Assembly: GCF_900444945.1 (NCBI RefSeq)
Contig: NZ_UFRM01000001.1
Location: forward strand, 382,501-446,500
From: Actinobacillus lignieresii
Lineage (GTDB): Bacteria; Pseudomonadota; Gammaproteobacteria; Enterobacterales; Pasteurellaceae
Length of the DNA: 64,000 bases
Direction: 5' to 3'
In this document: piece by piece, positions 9,347 through 18,791 of the stretch
Position numbering within the stretch: position 1 is the first letter of the stretch
Layout: each line of letters starts with the position of its first letter
Notes under the pieces: model-generated
The model's input: only the letters and a program-made list of their open reading frames with translations
The model's database searches: none
What the model was told of the DNA's origin: nothing
Made by a program: the position numbers and the translations under genes

Positions 9347-9416
9347 AAAAATCTGCACCTTAATCCGTTGGAGGTTTAGTCCAACTTTTGGGGGGCAGAT
9401 CAGAAGGCTCCTTGTT

Positions 9417-10652
9417 TTATACATTGGGTTTTATTATTTTTATTGCTGTAATTCGCCGCTTATTCAACTCTTCCCTGATTGCTTTTTTTTCAAAACCGTC
9501 TTGAATCACTGCTTGTACATCTACTTGGGCTGCTACTTTAAAATACCATTTAGCAAGTTCAGCTTGTGGATATTCCCTATTTTCAAAACCTAATCTGCCA
9601 CGAGCATCCGCTTCACAAGCGAGTAAAAAATCACAGAAACGTTGCGGTTTACGCCATATATCAAGTGCATTAAATACTTTTAATACGGTTTCCGGACGCA
9701 GCTCCGCCATTTTATGGCAGTGGGTGTGGTATTCAGTGACCAAAATGGCGAAATCTTTTACGTCTGTTGACACTTTCAGGCGATTTGAAAGTTCTCTAGC
9801 CGGTTTGACACCTTTTACTTCGTGCCCGTAATGATGTGGGAGAATGTCTTTTTCGGTTAACCCTTTGCCTAAATCGTGGCAAAGTGCAGCCCAGAGTAAA
9901 GCGGTCGGATTTTCTGCATTTTTTGCAAGTCTTTTGGCTTGCTCAATTACCAGTAAGGTATGAACCCCACTATCAATTTCAGGGTGATGTTGCTCGGGTT
10001 GAGGTACACCGAATAAGCGATCGAATTCCGGAAATAATACGGCTAATGCGCCGATTTCTCGTAATACTTCAAAATAGATTTGCGGATTATCCGTTGCAAA
10101 GGCTTTTTGAGTTTCTAACCAAACACGCTCGGCGGTAAGGTGTGCCAATTCGCCGCAAGCGGTCATTTCTTGCATTAATTTTACCGTTTCAGGGGCGATC
10201 TTAAAGCCAAGCGAATGGAAACGGGCGGCAAAGCGAGCCACTCTTAAAACCCGTAGCGGATCTTCGCTAAATGCCGGTGAAATATGGCGAAGCAGGCGAT
10301 TGGCTAAATCTTGCTTACCGCAGTAAGGGTCAAAAATTTGACCGCTTGCATCTTGGGCAATCGCATTAATGGTTAAATCTCGGCGGATTAAATCTTGTTC
10401 GAGCGTGACATCCGGCGAAAAGTCGCAGAGAAAACCGTTATAACCGACCCCGTTTTTACGTTCTTGGCGGGCAAGCGCATATTCTTCTTTGGTGTCCGGA
10501 TGTAGAAAAACAGGGAAGTCATTGCCGACTTGCTGATAGCCTTGCGCTAATAATTGTTCGGGCGTTGCGCCGACCACCAGATAATCCCGATCTTTTACCG
10601 GTAAGTTTAATAACTGATCACGGACTGCGCCGCCAACGAGATAAATTTGCAT
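9417..10652 (-). CDS. cca: CCA-adding tRNA nucleotidyltransferase with HD domain
   Basis: Adds or repairs the 3' CCA of tRNAs. The 411-residue product begins [26 protein letters not shown], with the class II nucleotidyltransferase GGAVRD motif and the DxD metal ligands in KDRDY. It continues with the [10 protein letters not shown] motif and a C-terminal HD phosphohydrolase domain (LCHDLGKG), giving the multifunctional type known from E. coli (412 residues). It is convergent with the receptor gene across the IS-split terminator; its stop lies within the right arm of that hairpin. Confidence 0.97.
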   Translation of the reverse strand: MQIYLVGGAVRDQLLNLPVKDRDYLVVGATPEQLLAQGYQQVGNDFPVFLHPDTKEEYALARQERKNGVGYNGFLCDFSPDVTLEQDLIRRDLTINAIAQDASGQIFDPYCGKQDLANRLLRHISPAFSEDPLRVLRVARFAARFHSLGFKIAPETVKLMQEMTACGELAHLTAERVWLETQKAFATDNPQIYFEVLREIGALAVLFPEFDRLFGVPQPEQHHPEIDSGVHTLLVIEQAKRLAKNAENPTALLWAALCHDLGKGLTEKDILPHHYGHEVKGVKPARELSNRLKVSTDVKDFAILVTEYHTHCHKMAELRPETVLKVFNALDIWRKPQRFCDFLLACEADARGRLGFENREYPQAELAKWYFKVAAQVDVQAVIQDGFEKKAIREELNKRRITAIKIIKPNV

Positions 10653-10700
10653 AGTGTTGTTACTTTTATGAAAGAGGCTCTACTTTGCAGAATGATAAAA

Positions 10701-10739
10701 AAATTTGACCGCTTGTGTTGAGTGCAAGCGGTCAAATTT
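10701..10739 (-). terminator. uptake-signal dyad terminator after ppiB
   Basis: AAATTTGACCGCTTG and CAAGCGGTCAAATTT form a perfect 15-bp stem with a 9-base loop. On the minus strand it is followed by a run of seven T, so it ends ppiB transcription before cca. Each arm holds an Apl-type uptake signal core. Confidence 0.9.
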
Positions 10740-10755
10740 CTAATGGATTTTGCGA

Positions 10756-11265
10756 TTAGGCAACGGTAACCGATTCAATTACTACATCTTCAACCGGTAC
10801 GTCTTGGTGGAAGCCTTTGTTGCCGGTTTTCACGCCTTTGATTTTATCAACCACGTCCATACCTTCAACCACTTCGCCGAATACCGCATAGCCCCATTCT
10901 TGTACGATTTGACGACCAAACATTTCTTTTGAACGATAATCTAAGAAAGTATTGTCCGCTACGTTGATAAAGAACTGTGAGCTTGCCGAATGCGGATCGG
11001 ACGTGCGCGCCATGGCAAGCGTGCCGCGTTTGTTGCTTAAGAGGTTGTTCGCTTCGTTTTGAATCGGTGCTTTGGTCGCTTTTTCAATTAAACCCGAAGT
11101 CATACCGCCGCCTTGAATCATAAAGCCGTCAATCACACGGTGGAAAATTGTGCCGTTATAAAAGCCTTCTTTGCAGTAATCTTCAAAGTTTTTTGCGGTT
11201 ACCGGTGCTTTTTCAAAGCTAAGTTCGATTTTAATGTCACCGAAATTCGTATGTAATGTAATCAT
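10756..11265 (-). CDS. ppiB: peptidyl-prolyl cis-trans isomerase B (cyclophilin)
   Basis: Cytoplasmic cyclophilin that catalyses prolyl cis-trans isomerisation during protein folding. The 169-residue protein has no signal peptide. Family motifs are visible: [28 protein letters not shown] (FHR and QGG catalytic-site residues), [18 protein letters not shown] and [14 protein letters not shown]. It lies divergent from cysS, as in many gamma-proteobacteria. Confidence 0.97.
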   Translation of the reverse strand: MITLHTNFGDIKIELSFEKAPVTAKNFEDYCKEGFYNGTIFHRVIDGFMIQGGGMTSGLIEKATKAPIQNEANNLLSNKRGTLAMARTSDPHSASSQFFINVADNTFLDYRSKEMFGRQIVQEWGYAVFGEVVEGMDVVDKIKGVKTGNKGFHQDVPVEDVVIESVTVA

Positions 11266-11409
11266 TTGGATTTCCTTATAAAAGAGAAAGGGAAGTTTAG
11301 TGTGCTATTATTAAAAAGTTTACGGGAAATTGCAAAAAAATCTCAAAATTAGACCGCTTATTCGCTATACTTCTCAACATTGCGATAACAAATCAGTACA
11401 GAGGATACT

Positions 11410-12789
11410 ATGCTCAAAATTTATAACACTTTAAAACGTGAAAAAGAAGAATTTAAACCGATTAACCCGAACCAAGTTGGTATGTATGTCTGCGGCGTTA
11501 CGGTTTACGATCTCTGTCACTTTGGGCACGGACGTACCTTTGTTTCATTTGACGTGATTGCACGTTATTTACGTTATTTAGGCTATAACTTGCGTTATGT
11601 GCGTAACATTACCGATGTGGACGATAAAATCATCAAACGAGCGTTAGAAAATAACGAAACTTGCGATCAATTAGTCGAGCGTATGATTGCTGAAATGCAT
11701 AAAGATTTTGATGATCTGAATATTCTTCGCCCGGACGTTGAGCCTCGTGCGACCAAACATATCCCGGAAATTGTGGCGATGGTGGAAAAACTGATCGCAA
11801 ACGGTCACGCTTACGTAGCGGCGGACGGCGACGTGATGTTTGATGTGGAAAGTTTCAAAAAATACGGTGCGTTATCTCGCCAAAATTTAGAACAATTACA
11901 AGCCGGCGCACGTGTTGAAATTAAATCGGTGAAGAAAAATCCGATGGACTTCGTGTTATGGAAAATGTCGAAAGAAGGTGAGCCGAGCTGGCAAAGCCCG
12001 TGGGGCAACGGTCGCCCGGGTTGGCATATCGAATGTTCGGCAATGAACAGCAAAGAGTTAGGCGAACATTTTGATATTCACGGCGGCGGTTCGGATTTAA
12101 TGTTCCCACACCACGAAAACGAAATTGCGCAATCTTGCTGCGCACACGGCGGCGATTATGTTAATTACTGGTTACACACCGGTATGCTGACGATTGACGA
12201 TGAGAAAATGTCAAAATCGCTCGGTAATTTCTTCACGATTCGCACCATGTTAGAAAAATATGAATCGGAAACTTTACGTTATTTCTTCTTAACCGCGCAT
12301 TATCGTAGCCTATTAAATTACAGCTTAGATAATTTAGATTTGGCACGTTCGGCGTTAGAGCGTTTATATACCTCATTACGCGGTTGCGATTTATCGGTTG
12401 AGGTTGCCGGCGGCGAGCAGTATGTCGAAGCGTTTAAAGCGGCAATGGACGATGATTTCAATACACCGGGCGCATTAGCGGTGTTATTTGAAATTGCACG
12501 TGAAGTGAATAAACTCAAAACCGAAGATATGGCGAAAGCGAACGGTTTAGCGGTACGTTTAAAAGAATTAGCCGGCGTATTAGGTTTACTCTATCAAGAT
12601 CCGGAAGCGTTTTTACAAGGCGATACGAACAATGATGAAGTCGCAGAAATTGAAGCGTTAATCAAACAACGCAACGAAGCAAAAGCCGCGAAAAACTGGG
12701 CGGTTGCCGATGAAGTGCGTGATAAGCTAAAAGCAATGAATATCGTGCTGGAAGACACGCCAAACGGCACAACGTGGCGTAAAGCATAA
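11410..12789 (+). CDS. cysS: cysteinyl-tRNA synthetase
   Basis: Class I aminoacyl-tRNA synthetase charging tRNA-Cys in the cytoplasm. The product is 459 residues, the usual bacterial size. It shows the zinc-ligand Cys in [10 protein letters not shown], the HIGH-type signature HFGHGR, further zinc ligands in HIECSAMNS and HHENEIAQ, and the KMSKS loop [15 protein letters not shown] lies just upstream of the start. It is divergent from ppiB and followed by an uptake-signal dyad terminator. Confidence 0.98.
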   Translation: MLKIYNTLKREKEEFKPINPNQVGMYVCGVTVYDLCHFGHGRTFVSFDVIARYLRYLGYNLRYVRNITDVDDKIIKRALENNETCDQLVERMIAEMHKDFDDLNILRPDVEPRATKHIPEIVAMVEKLIANGHAYVAADGDVMFDVESFKKYGALSRQNLEQLQAGARVEIKSVKKNPMDFVLWKMSKEGEPSWQSPWGNGRPGWHIECSAMNSKELGEHFDIHGGGSDLMFPHHENEIAQSCCAHGGDYVNYWLHTGMLTIDDEKMSKSLGNFFTIRTMLEKYESETLRYFFLTAHYRSLLNYSLDNLDLARSALERLYTSLRGCDLSVEVAGGEQYVEAFKAAMDDDFNTPGALAVLFEIAREVNKLKTEDMAKANGLAVRLKELAGVLGLLYQDPEAFLQGDTNNDEVAEIEALIKQRNEAKAAKNWAVADEVRDKLKAMNIVLEDTPNGTTWRKA

Positions 12790-12808
12790 GCCTTAGCGAT
12801 GAAATAGC

Positions 12809-12856
12809 AAGCGGTTGAATTTGTAAAAAATCTTGCAAATCCAACCGCTTTTTTCG
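12809..12856 (+). terminator. uptake-signal dyad terminator after cysS
   Basis: AAGCGGTTG at 12809-12817 pairs with CAACCGCTT at 12842-12850, followed by TTTTTT. The loop includes the recurring TTGCAAA motif. Confidence 0.85.
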
Positions 12857-12918
12857 TTCTTAGAATGATTAGTTGCTTTTTTATTCTTTTTTGATATAAA
12901 AAAATTAGTTTAGTGAAT

Positions 12919-12946
12919 TGACATAGCAATCTAGACGTCTAAAATA
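12919..12946 (+). promoter_or_regulatory. metNIQ promoter with MetJ-type operator
   Basis: A -35 TTGACA (12919-12924) and -10 TAAAAT (12941-12946) are separated by 16 bases. A perfect met box AGACGTCT sits at 12934-12941, between the elements and touching the -10, preceded by a degenerate adjacent 8-mer AGCAATCT. This is the usual tandem MetJ operator layout, so S-adenosylmethionine-dependent repression of the methionine importer is expected. Confidence 0.85.
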
Positions 12947-12986
12947 ACTAACGAATTTAATTGATAGATAATGTGGATATAGAGTT

Positions 12987-14021
12987 ATGATTCAGCTGAA
13001 AAATATCAGCAAACAGTTTGAGGTAAAGGGTAAAAAGATTACCGCCTTAGACAACGTAAACCTTGAGGTGCCGAAGGGAACGATTTACGGCGTTATCGGG
13101 GCGAGTGGAGCGGGTAAAAGTACCCTCATTCGCTGTGTGAATTTACTTGAACGTCCGACAATCGGTAGTGTGATTGTGGACGGGCAGGATTTGACCGCAA
13201 TGTCGGAAAAAGAGTTGATTTTAGCTCGCCGTAATATTGCGATGATTTTCCAGCACTTTAATTTGTTGGCATCACATACGGTATATGAAAATATCGCATT
13301 ACCGCTTACGTTGAGCAATACGCCGAAAGATCAGATCGAGAAGAAAGTAAACGAATTGATTGAATTGGTCGGCTTAACCGAACGTAAAGACGTTTATCCG
13401 AGCAATTTATCCGGCGGTCAGAAGCAACGTGTCGCAATCGCCCGTGCGTTGGCAAGTGATCCGCACGTTTTATTATGCGATGAAGCGACAAGTGCGTTAG
13501 ATCCGGCGACTACACAATCGATTTTACAGCTATTAAAAGACATTAATAAGCGGTTAGGCTTAACCATTTTATTGATTACCCATGAAATGGAAGTGGTAAA
13601 ACGTATTTGTGATCGAGTGGCGGTGATCGATAAAGGGCAATTAATTGAAACCGGTTCGGTGAGTGAGATTTTCTCCAATCCGAAAACGGAACTGGCGCAG
13701 AAATTTATTCAATCGACATTCCATTACGAATTACCGGCGGAATATACCGAGCAACTTTCCGAACATCCGACACCGAACGGTAAACCGATTATTAAATTTG
13801 AATTTACCGGTCGTTCGGTGGATGCGCCGTTACTTTCCATCGTATCGAAAAAATTTGGCATTGATTTCAGTATTTTAATGTCGCAAATCGATTATGCGGG
13901 TGGGGTAAAATTCGGTTTTGTGATTGCGGAAGTGACCGGTAATAACGATTCGATTGCAGAAGCGAAATTCTATTTGATTGATAATAAAGTAAAAGTGGAG
14001 GTGCTTGGTTATGTGGGATAG
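12987..14021 (+). CDS. metN: methionine ABC transporter ATP-binding protein
   Basis: ATPase of the MetNIQ importer for D- and L-methionine, on the cytoplasmic face of the inner membrane. The 344 residues show Walker [13 protein letters not shown] signature LSGGQKQR and Walker [13 protein letters not shown], plus a C-terminal NIL regulatory domain (from about residue 265) that senses methionine. It is the first gene after the MetJ-type promoter and overlaps metI by 11 bases. Confidence 0.97.
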   Translation: MIQLKNISKQFEVKGKKITALDNVNLEVPKGTIYGVIGASGAGKSTLIRCVNLLERPTIGSVIVDGQDLTAMSEKELILARRNIAMIFQHFNLLASHTVYENIALPLTLSNTPKDQIEKKVNELIELVGLTERKDVYPSNLSGGQKQRVAIARALASDPHVLLCDEATSALDPATTQSILQLLKDINKRLGLTILLITHEMEVVKRICDRVAVIDKGQLIETGSVSEIFSNPKTELAQKFIQSTFHYELPAEYTEQLSEHPTPNGKPIIKFEFTGRSVDAPLLSIVSKKFGIDFSILMSQIDYAGGVKFGFVIAEVTGNNDSIAEAKFYLIDNKVKVEVLGYVG

Positions 14022-14688
14022 CTTTATGCAAGAACTCACACCTCAAATGTGGGGCTTAGTTGGCACTTCAACGCTTGAAACGCTCTATATGGGCTTTGCG
14101 GCGACTTTACTTGCCGTGGTAGTCGGTTTGCCGATCGGTTTTCTGGCATTTTTAACCGGTAAAGGAGAGATTTTAGAGAATCCGCGTTTACATCAAGTAT
14201 TAGATGTGATTATTAATATCGGTCGTTCCGTACCGTTTATTATTTTGTTAGTCGTGTTGTTACCTTTTACCCGTTTATTAGTGGGGACAACGCTCGGTAC
14301 AACGGCGGCGATTGTGCCGTTAAGCGTTTCGGCAATTCCGTTTTTTGCGCGTTTAACTTCCAATGCGTTATTAGAAATTCCGGCGGGTTTAACCGAAGCG
14401 GCGAAATCGATGGGCGCAACGAATTGGCAAGTGGTCAGTAAATTTTATCTACCGGAATCACTGCCGATTTTAATCAATGGTATCACATTAACTTTAGTCG
14501 CTTTAATCGGTTATTCGGCAATGGCGGGTGCGGTCGGCGGCGGCGGTTTGGGTAACCTTGCCATCAGTTACGGTGAACACCGAAATATGGTCTATGTAAA
14601 ATGGATTTCAACAATTATTATCGTAGCGATTGTGATGATCAGCCAAAAAATCGGTGATGATCTTGCAAAACGTTACGATCATCGTTAA
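14011..14688 (+). CDS. metI: methionine ABC transporter permease
   Basis: Inner-membrane permease of MetNIQ, 225 residues with five predicted membrane segments and the EAA loop [20 protein letters not shown] that docks on MetN. The ATG at 14011 is taken as start because GGAGG at 13997-14001 is 9 bases upstream; an in-frame TTG at 14005 is too close to that site. It overlaps the end of metN and is followed 25 bases later by metQ. Confidence 0.96.
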   Translation: MWDSFMQELTPQMWGLVGTSTLETLYMGFAATLLAVVVGLPIGFLAFLTGKGEILENPRLHQVLDVIINIGRSVPFIILLVVLLPFTRLLVGTTLGTTAAIVPLSVSAIPFFARLTSNALLEIPAGLTEAAKSMGATNWQVVSKFYLPESLPILINGITLTLVALIGYSAMAGAVGGGGLGNLAISYGEHRNMVYVKWISTIIIVAIVMISQKIGDDLAKRYDHR

Positions 14689-14713
14689 ACACAACATTAA
14701 AAGGGGTCTTCCT

Positions 14714-15535
14714 ATGAATTTTAAGAAAGTATTGGGTGTGGCGTTAGTGTCGGCTTTGGCATTAACCGGTTGTAAAGAAGAGAAGAAAGCGGATGCGCCT
14801 GCGGCACAAGCAGCTTCAAAAATTAAAGTCGGCGTAATGTCCGGTCCGGAACATACCGTTGCGGAAAAAGCGGCGCAAGTAGCTAAACAAAAATACGGTT
14901 TAGACGTTGAATTCGTATTATTCAATGACTATGCGCTACCGAATACGGCGGTAAGCAAAGGCGATTTAGATGCGAACGCTTTCCAGCACAAACCGTATTT
15001 AGATAAAGACAGCCAATCAAAAGGCTTAACTAACCTTGAAATCGTCGGTAATACTTTCGTATTCCCGCTTGCCGGTTATTCTAAAAAAATTAAAAACGTT
15101 GCTGAGCTAGCGGAAGGCGCGGTAGTTGCAGTACCTAACGACCCTTCAAACCTTGCGCGCGCATTAATCCTTTTAGAGAAACAAGGCTTAATTAAGTTAA
15201 AAGACAATACCAACCTGTTCTCAACCACATTAGATATTGTTGAAAATCCGAAAAAATTAAACATTAAAGAAGTAGATACTTCAGTAGCGGCCAAAGCGTT
15301 AGATGATGTGGATTTAGCGGTGGTAAACAATACTTACGCAGGTCAAGTCGGTTTAAGTGCGAATGACGGTATTTTTGTAGAAGATAAAGATTCTCCGTAT
15401 GTAAATATCATTGTGGCGCGTAAAGACAACAAAGACAGCGAAGCGGTGAAAAACTTTGTGAAATCATTCCAAACCGAAGAAGTGTTCGGCGAAGCGCAAA
15501 AACACTTTAAAGACGGTGTGGTAAAAGGTTGGTAA
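14714..15535 (+). CDS. metQ: methionine-binding lipoprotein MetQ, first copy
   Basis: Substrate-binding lipoprotein of MetNIQ, 273 residues. The signal peptide MNFKKVLGVALVSALALTGC has a lipobox with the lipidated Cys at 20. The start at 14714 follows AAGGGG; an upstream in-frame start at 14654 would lie inside metI and spoil the signal peptide. NLPA-family motifs include GDLDANAFQHKPYL, NTFVFPLAGYS and VDLAVVNNTYAGQVG. Homologues are the major lipoproteins PlpA/PlpB of Mannheimia. An uptake-signal hairpin separates it from the second copy. Confidence 0.95.
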   Translation: MNFKKVLGVALVSALALTGCKEEKKADAPAAQAASKIKVGVMSGPEHTVAEKAAQVAKQKYGLDVEFVLFNDYALPNTAVSKGDLDANAFQHKPYLDKDSQSKGLTNLEIVGNTFVFPLAGYSKKIKNVAELAEGAVVAVPNDPSNLARALILLEKQGLIKLKDNTNLFSTTLDIVENPKKLNIKEVDTSVAAKALDDVDLAVVNNTYAGQVGLSANDGIFVEDKDSPYVNIIVARKDNKDSEAVKNFVKSFQTEEVFGEAQKHFKDGVVKGW

Positions 15536-15562
15536 TCATTCGTTGATTACAAGTATCGTTAA

Positions 15563-15626
15563 ACAAGCGGTGAAATTTAAACTAAATTTTGCAAAAGTAT
15601 AGGAAAATTTTACCGCTTGTTTTTTA
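15563..15626 (+). terminator. uptake-signal dyad hairpin between the two metQ copies
   Basis: ACAAGCGGTGAAATTT and AAATTTTACCGCTTGT pair, followed by six T. It encloses the TTTTGCAAAA motif. It should end most metNIQ transcripts, so the second metQ may depend on readthrough or its own promoter. Confidence 0.85.
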
Positions 15627-15648
15627 TCCAGATTAAGAGGTTTTATCT

Positions 15649-16467
15649 ATGAATTTAAAGAAATTATTCGGCTTAGTCGTTGTTTCGGCGTTAGCATTAA
15701 CCGGTTGTAAAGAAGAGAAAGCGGCAGATACGGCGAAAGCAGAAGCAAGAACATTAACCGTTGGCGTGATGCAAGGCCCTGAAGCGCAAGTAAACGAAGT
15801 AGCGGCACGTATCGCTAAAGAAAAATATAACTTAGATGTGAAGTTGGTTGAATTTAGTGAATATACTCAACCGAACTACGCATTAAGCCACGGCGATTTG
15901 GATGTGAATGCGTTCCAATCCGTACCGTTCTTTGAACGCGAAATGAAAGAGAAAGGCTATAAATTTGTTGCGCAAGCAAATACCTTTGTGTTTCCAATTG
16001 CAGGCTACTCTAAAACGGTTAAAGCGATTGCCGATTTAAAAGAAGGTGCCAAAATTGCGATTTCAAATGAGTTAAGTACGGCGGGTCGTTCCTTACTCTT
16101 GTTACAAGCAAACGGCGTGATCAAATTAAAAGATCCGACAAATCTTTATGCAACGGAAGTGGATATTGTTGAAAATCCGAAGAATGTCAAAATCAGCCAA
16201 ATTGATACGGCATTATTAACACGCGCGTTAGACGATGTGGATCTCGCAATTATTAACAATAACTATGCCGGTCAAGCGGGTCTAACACCGGAAAAAGACG
16301 GTGTGATTGTGGAAGCGAAAGATTCTCCGTATGTGAATTTGATCGTGTCTCGTGAAGACAACAAAGACAATCCGGCAATTAAAGACTTTATCAAAGCGTT
16401 CCAAACCGAAGAAGTGTACCAAGAAGCACTTAAACACTTCCCGGGCGGTATTGTAAAAGGCTGGTAA
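15649..16467 (+). CDS. metQ: methionine-binding lipoprotein MetQ, second tandem copy
   Basis: A second NLPA-family lipoprotein, 272 residues, clearly paralogous to the preceding one. It has the same signal peptide type (MNLKKLFGLVVVSALALTGC) and the same order of motifs (GDLDVNAFQSVPFF, NTFVFPIAGYS, VDLAIINNNYAGQAG), but the sequence has diverged, including in the binding cleft (EMKEKGYKFVAQ). It could bind a different ligand, such as D-methionine, methionine sulfoxide or a methionine peptide, and share MetNI, or be an antigenic duplicate. A ribosome-binding AAGAGG precedes the ATG. Confidence 0.9.
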   Translation: MNLKKLFGLVVVSALALTGCKEEKAADTAKAEARTLTVGVMQGPEAQVNEVAARIAKEKYNLDVKLVEFSEYTQPNYALSHGDLDVNAFQSVPFFEREMKEKGYKFVAQANTFVFPIAGYSKTVKAIADLKEGAKIAISNELSTAGRSLLLLQANGVIKLKDPTNLYATEVDIVENPKNVKISQIDTALLTRALDDVDLAIINNNYAGQAGLTPEKDGVIVEAKDSPYVNLIVSREDNKDNPAIKDFIKAFQTEEVYQEALKHFPGGIVKGW

Positions 16468-16473
16468 TAAACG

Positions 16474-16520
16474 ATAAGCGGTAAAATTTTGTAGGTTTTT
16501 TGCAAAAAATTACCGCTTAT
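16474..16520. terminator. bidirectional uptake-signal dyad terminator
   Basis: ATAAGCGGTAA pairs with TTACCGCTTAT, with the TTTTTTGCAAAAAA palindrome between and A/T runs on both sides. It serves the convergent second metQ and LysR genes. Confidence 0.82.
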
Positions 16521-16521
16521 T

Positions 16522-17406
16522 TTATTCCTTAAGCGTATCAATCACACATTTCAATGCAGGCGAAATATTTCGGTGCGGATAATAAAGATGAAAACCAGTA
16601 AATGTATAGCTAAACTCACTTAATACTTGAATTAGCTCACCTTTTTCCAATTCTTTTTGAACCGAATCTTTACAAATATAACCTAGTCCCAATCCTAACT
16701 TTGCTGCATCTCGAATCGAATAATCATTAGAAAATGTCCACTGTCCTTGTGTTTTAATTTGAACGTGCTCGTGATTGACGATGAAGTCCCAGTGATACAT
16801 CGCACCACTCGCATAACGATAATTTAAGCATTGATGATGAGCTAAATCAGAAGGTGTTCTTGGAAATCCGTGAGTATGAAAATAATCAGGTGATCCAATA
16901 ACCGCCATTTCTTCATCGTTACTAATTCTGACTGCAATCATTCCTTCAGCAACTAAATCGCCAAAGCGAACACCAGCATCAAACTGCTCGGAAATAATGT
17001 CGGAAAATGCAGTATCGCTGATTAATTCGAGTTGAATCTCAGGATATCGTGTTTGAAATTTAGCAAGTTTAGGTAATAACACTTTATCAATCGCATATTG
17101 TGAAGCAGTGATTCTTACCTGTCCAGAAGGTGTTTGACGGTAATGTCCCAGCATCGCTAATTCGTGATCGAGTTTAGAAAATGTTTGTTCAGCGGTTTGA
17201 AAAAGCTGGTTACCAGCGTGAGTGAGTGATAATCGGCGAGTGGTTCGGGCGAAGAGTTGTACGCCTAAACGAGATTCCAGCTGTTTAATGGTACGGCTTA
17301 ACGCAGATTGTGAGATGCCAAGTTTAGTCGCTGCTTTGGTGAAATTCTGTTCCCGTGCAACACATAAAAACGCATACAGATCGTTATAGTTTTCTCGTTG
17401 AAGCAT
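16522..17406 (-). CDS. LysR-family transcriptional regulator
   Basis: DNA-binding regulator of 294 residues: winged helix-turn-helix at residues 1-65 (FTKAATKLGISQSALSRTIKQLESRLGVQLFARTTRRL) and a periplasmic-binding-like effector domain after about residue 90. It is divergent from the alpha/beta-hydrolase gene with 158 bases between, the classical LysR arrangement, so that gene is its likely target. The effector is unknown. The closest known types are LysR regulators next to aldo-keto reductase/hydrolase genes. Confidence 0.9.
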   Translation of the reverse strand: MLQRENYNDLYAFLCVAREQNFTKAATKLGISQSALSRTIKQLESRLGVQLFARTTRRLSLTHAGNQLFQTAEQTFSKLDHELAMLGHYRQTPSGQVRITASQYAIDKVLLPKLAKFQTRYPEIQLELISDTAFSDIISEQFDAGVRFGDLVAEGMIAVRISNDEEMAVIGSPDYFHTHGFPRTPSDLAHHQCLNYRYASGAMYHWDFIVNHEHVQIKTQGQWTFSNDYSIRDAAKLGLGLGYICKDSVQKELEKGELIQVLSEFSYTFTGFHLYYPHRNISPALKCVIDTLKE

Positions 17407-17564
17407 AATATCAATCTTGTGGTAAAAAATGGGAGAAATTTAACCGCTATTTTACCTGATTTAGAACCTGAGTGAATAAATGTTATTGAATTTTTGGTCA
17501 TTATCATTTGAATGGAAATTTTTATAATGTACACATCTTTTGAAATGATTAATGAGGAAAGCAA

Positions 17565-18707
17565 ATGAAAATTCGTACTAAATTAACCGCACTTTCTAGT
17601 GCGCTTTTACTTAGTTCTACATTCATCGGAGGCAATGCTATGGCAAATTTACCGCAATCAGCAACAATGATTGAAGTCCCAACTCAAACCGTTCAACTGA
17701 CTCAAGAATGGGATAAGATTTTTCCAAAGTCAGATAAAGTGGAACACCGCAAAGTAACTTTTAAAAATCGTTATGGTATTACTTTGGTTGGTGACTTGTA
17801 TGTACCGAAAGGTGCGACAGGTAAATTACCTGCGATTGCGGTAAGCGGACCATTTGGTGCGGTAAAAGAACAAACATCGGGGCTGTATGCGCAACATATG
17901 ACAGAGCGAGGTTTTATTACCGTAGCATTTGATGGTTCGTACACTGGGGAAAGCTCAGGTTTACCACGTAATGTACCTTCTCCTGAAATTAACACAGAGG
18001 ATTTTTCAGCAGCAGTAGATTTTCTGGGTTCACTGGAAAATGTAGATCGTGAGAAAATCGGTATTTTAGGTATTTGTGGTTGGGGTGGTTTCGCATTAAA
18101 TGCGGCAATTTCGGATACTCGTGTAAAAGCGGTTGCAGTAAGTACAATGTATGATATGACTCGTGTTAATGCGAATGGTTACGAAATCAAACTTGATCCG
18201 AAAGGGCAGTATGATCGAGTGCCAGCACAAACTGCAGAGGAACGCTATAAAATGAAAGAGGGATTAAATAACGCCCGTTGGGAAGCAATGAAAGACGGTT
18301 ATGCAACGTTATTGCCTGCGAACAATCTCGATCCGAAAAAAGACATTATGGCTAAAACACCAAAATTCTTTGCGGAATATGCGAATTTCTACCGAACTGA
18401 ACGAGGTTTTCATCCACGTTCAGTAAATTCGAACCCTGAACATTCTTGGATGACAACTGCATTTTTACCATTAATCAATATGCCGATTTTGAAATATGCT
18501 GCAGAGTTAAAAGCACCAGCGCTAGTGGTTCACGGTGAAAAAGCGCATTCTCGTTATTTTGGTGAAGATGCATTCAAAGCTTTAGGTAGTAAAAATAAAG
18601 AGCTTGTTATTGTAGAAGGGGCTTCTCATACAGATTTATATGATGATGTAGCAGGTAAAATTCCATACGATAAATTTGAACAATTCTTCAAAACTAACCT
18701 GAAATAA
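17565..18707 (+). CDS. exported alpha/beta hydrolase, dienelactone-hydrolase-like
   Basis: 380 residues with a Sec signal peptide (about residues 1-27, ending NAMA). An alpha/beta-hydrolase core follows. The nucleophile elbow reads GICGWGG, i.e. G-x-C-x-G with Cys in place of Ser, as in dienelactone hydrolases and YcjY-like proteins. The acid is probably in the VVHGEKAHSR region and the base in EGASHTDLYD. The substrate is unknown. AGGAAA precedes the ATG. A Hin-type uptake core (ACCGCACTT, 17586-17594) lies inside the signal-peptide codons, unlike the Apl-type cores elsewhere, hinting that the gene came from a Haemophilus-type donor. The LysR gene is divergent. Confidence 0.85.
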   Translation: MKIRTKLTALSSALLLSSTFIGGNAMANLPQSATMIEVPTQTVQLTQEWDKIFPKSDKVEHRKVTFKNRYGITLVGDLYVPKGATGKLPAIAVSGPFGAVKEQTSGLYAQHMTERGFITVAFDGSYTGESSGLPRNVPSPEINTEDFSAAVDFLGSLENVDREKIGILGICGWGGFALNAAISDTRVKAVAVSTMYDMTRVNANGYEIKLDPKGQYDRVPAQTAEERYKMKEGLNNARWEAMKDGYATLLPANNLDPKKDIMAKTPKFFAEYANFYRTERGFHPRSVNSNPEHSWMTTAFLPLINMPILKYAAELKAPALVVHGEKAHSRYFGEDAFKALGSKNKELVIVEGASHTDLYDDVAGKIPYDKFEQFFKTNLK

Positions 18708-18709
18708 GA

Positions 18710-18774
18710 ACAAGCGGTCAAATTTCGCTAAATTTTTGCAAAAAAAGAGGGGAATTTGACCGCCTGTCTTTTTG
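18710..18774 (+). terminator. uptake-signal dyad terminator after hydrolase
   Basis: ACAAGCGGTCAAATT and AATTTGACCGCCTGT pair with one mismatch, with TTTTTGCAAAAAAA inside and CTTTTT after. Confidence 0.8.
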
Positions 18775-18791
18775 AAAATTAGAGAACAAAA

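Larger units (their letters stand above)
8233..9402 (-). mobile_element. IS3-family (IS150-group) insertion sequence, internally deleted
   Basis: The element is 1170 bp, bounded by imperfect inverted repeats (TGATCTGACCCCAAAAAGT on the left; the right end read inward is TGATCTGCCCCCCAAAAGT) and by a GAA target duplication at 8230-8232 and 9403-9405. It carries an intact orfA and a damaged orfB on the minus strand. IS150-group elements are normally about 1.4-1.5 kb, so roughly 250 bases are missing from orfB. The ends still look usable if transposase were supplied from another copy. Confidence 0.9.
8214..9418. terminator. bidirectional terminator hairpin split by an IS
   Basis: AAAACAAGGAGCC at 8214-8226 and its exact complement GGCTCCTTGTTTT at 9406-9418 flank the insertion sequence. 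Removing the IS and one GAA copy restores a 13-bp stem with loop TATGAA followed by T residues, placed between the convergent receptor and cca genes. The ancestral terminator is therefore reconstructed; the present function is uncertain because the arms are now 1.2 kb apart. Confidence 0.85.

Noticed and set aside
15563..15626. Riboswitch between the two metQ genes
   Set aside because: The structure is fully explained by inverted uptake-signal cores and a T-run; no SAM-riboswitch core was seen.
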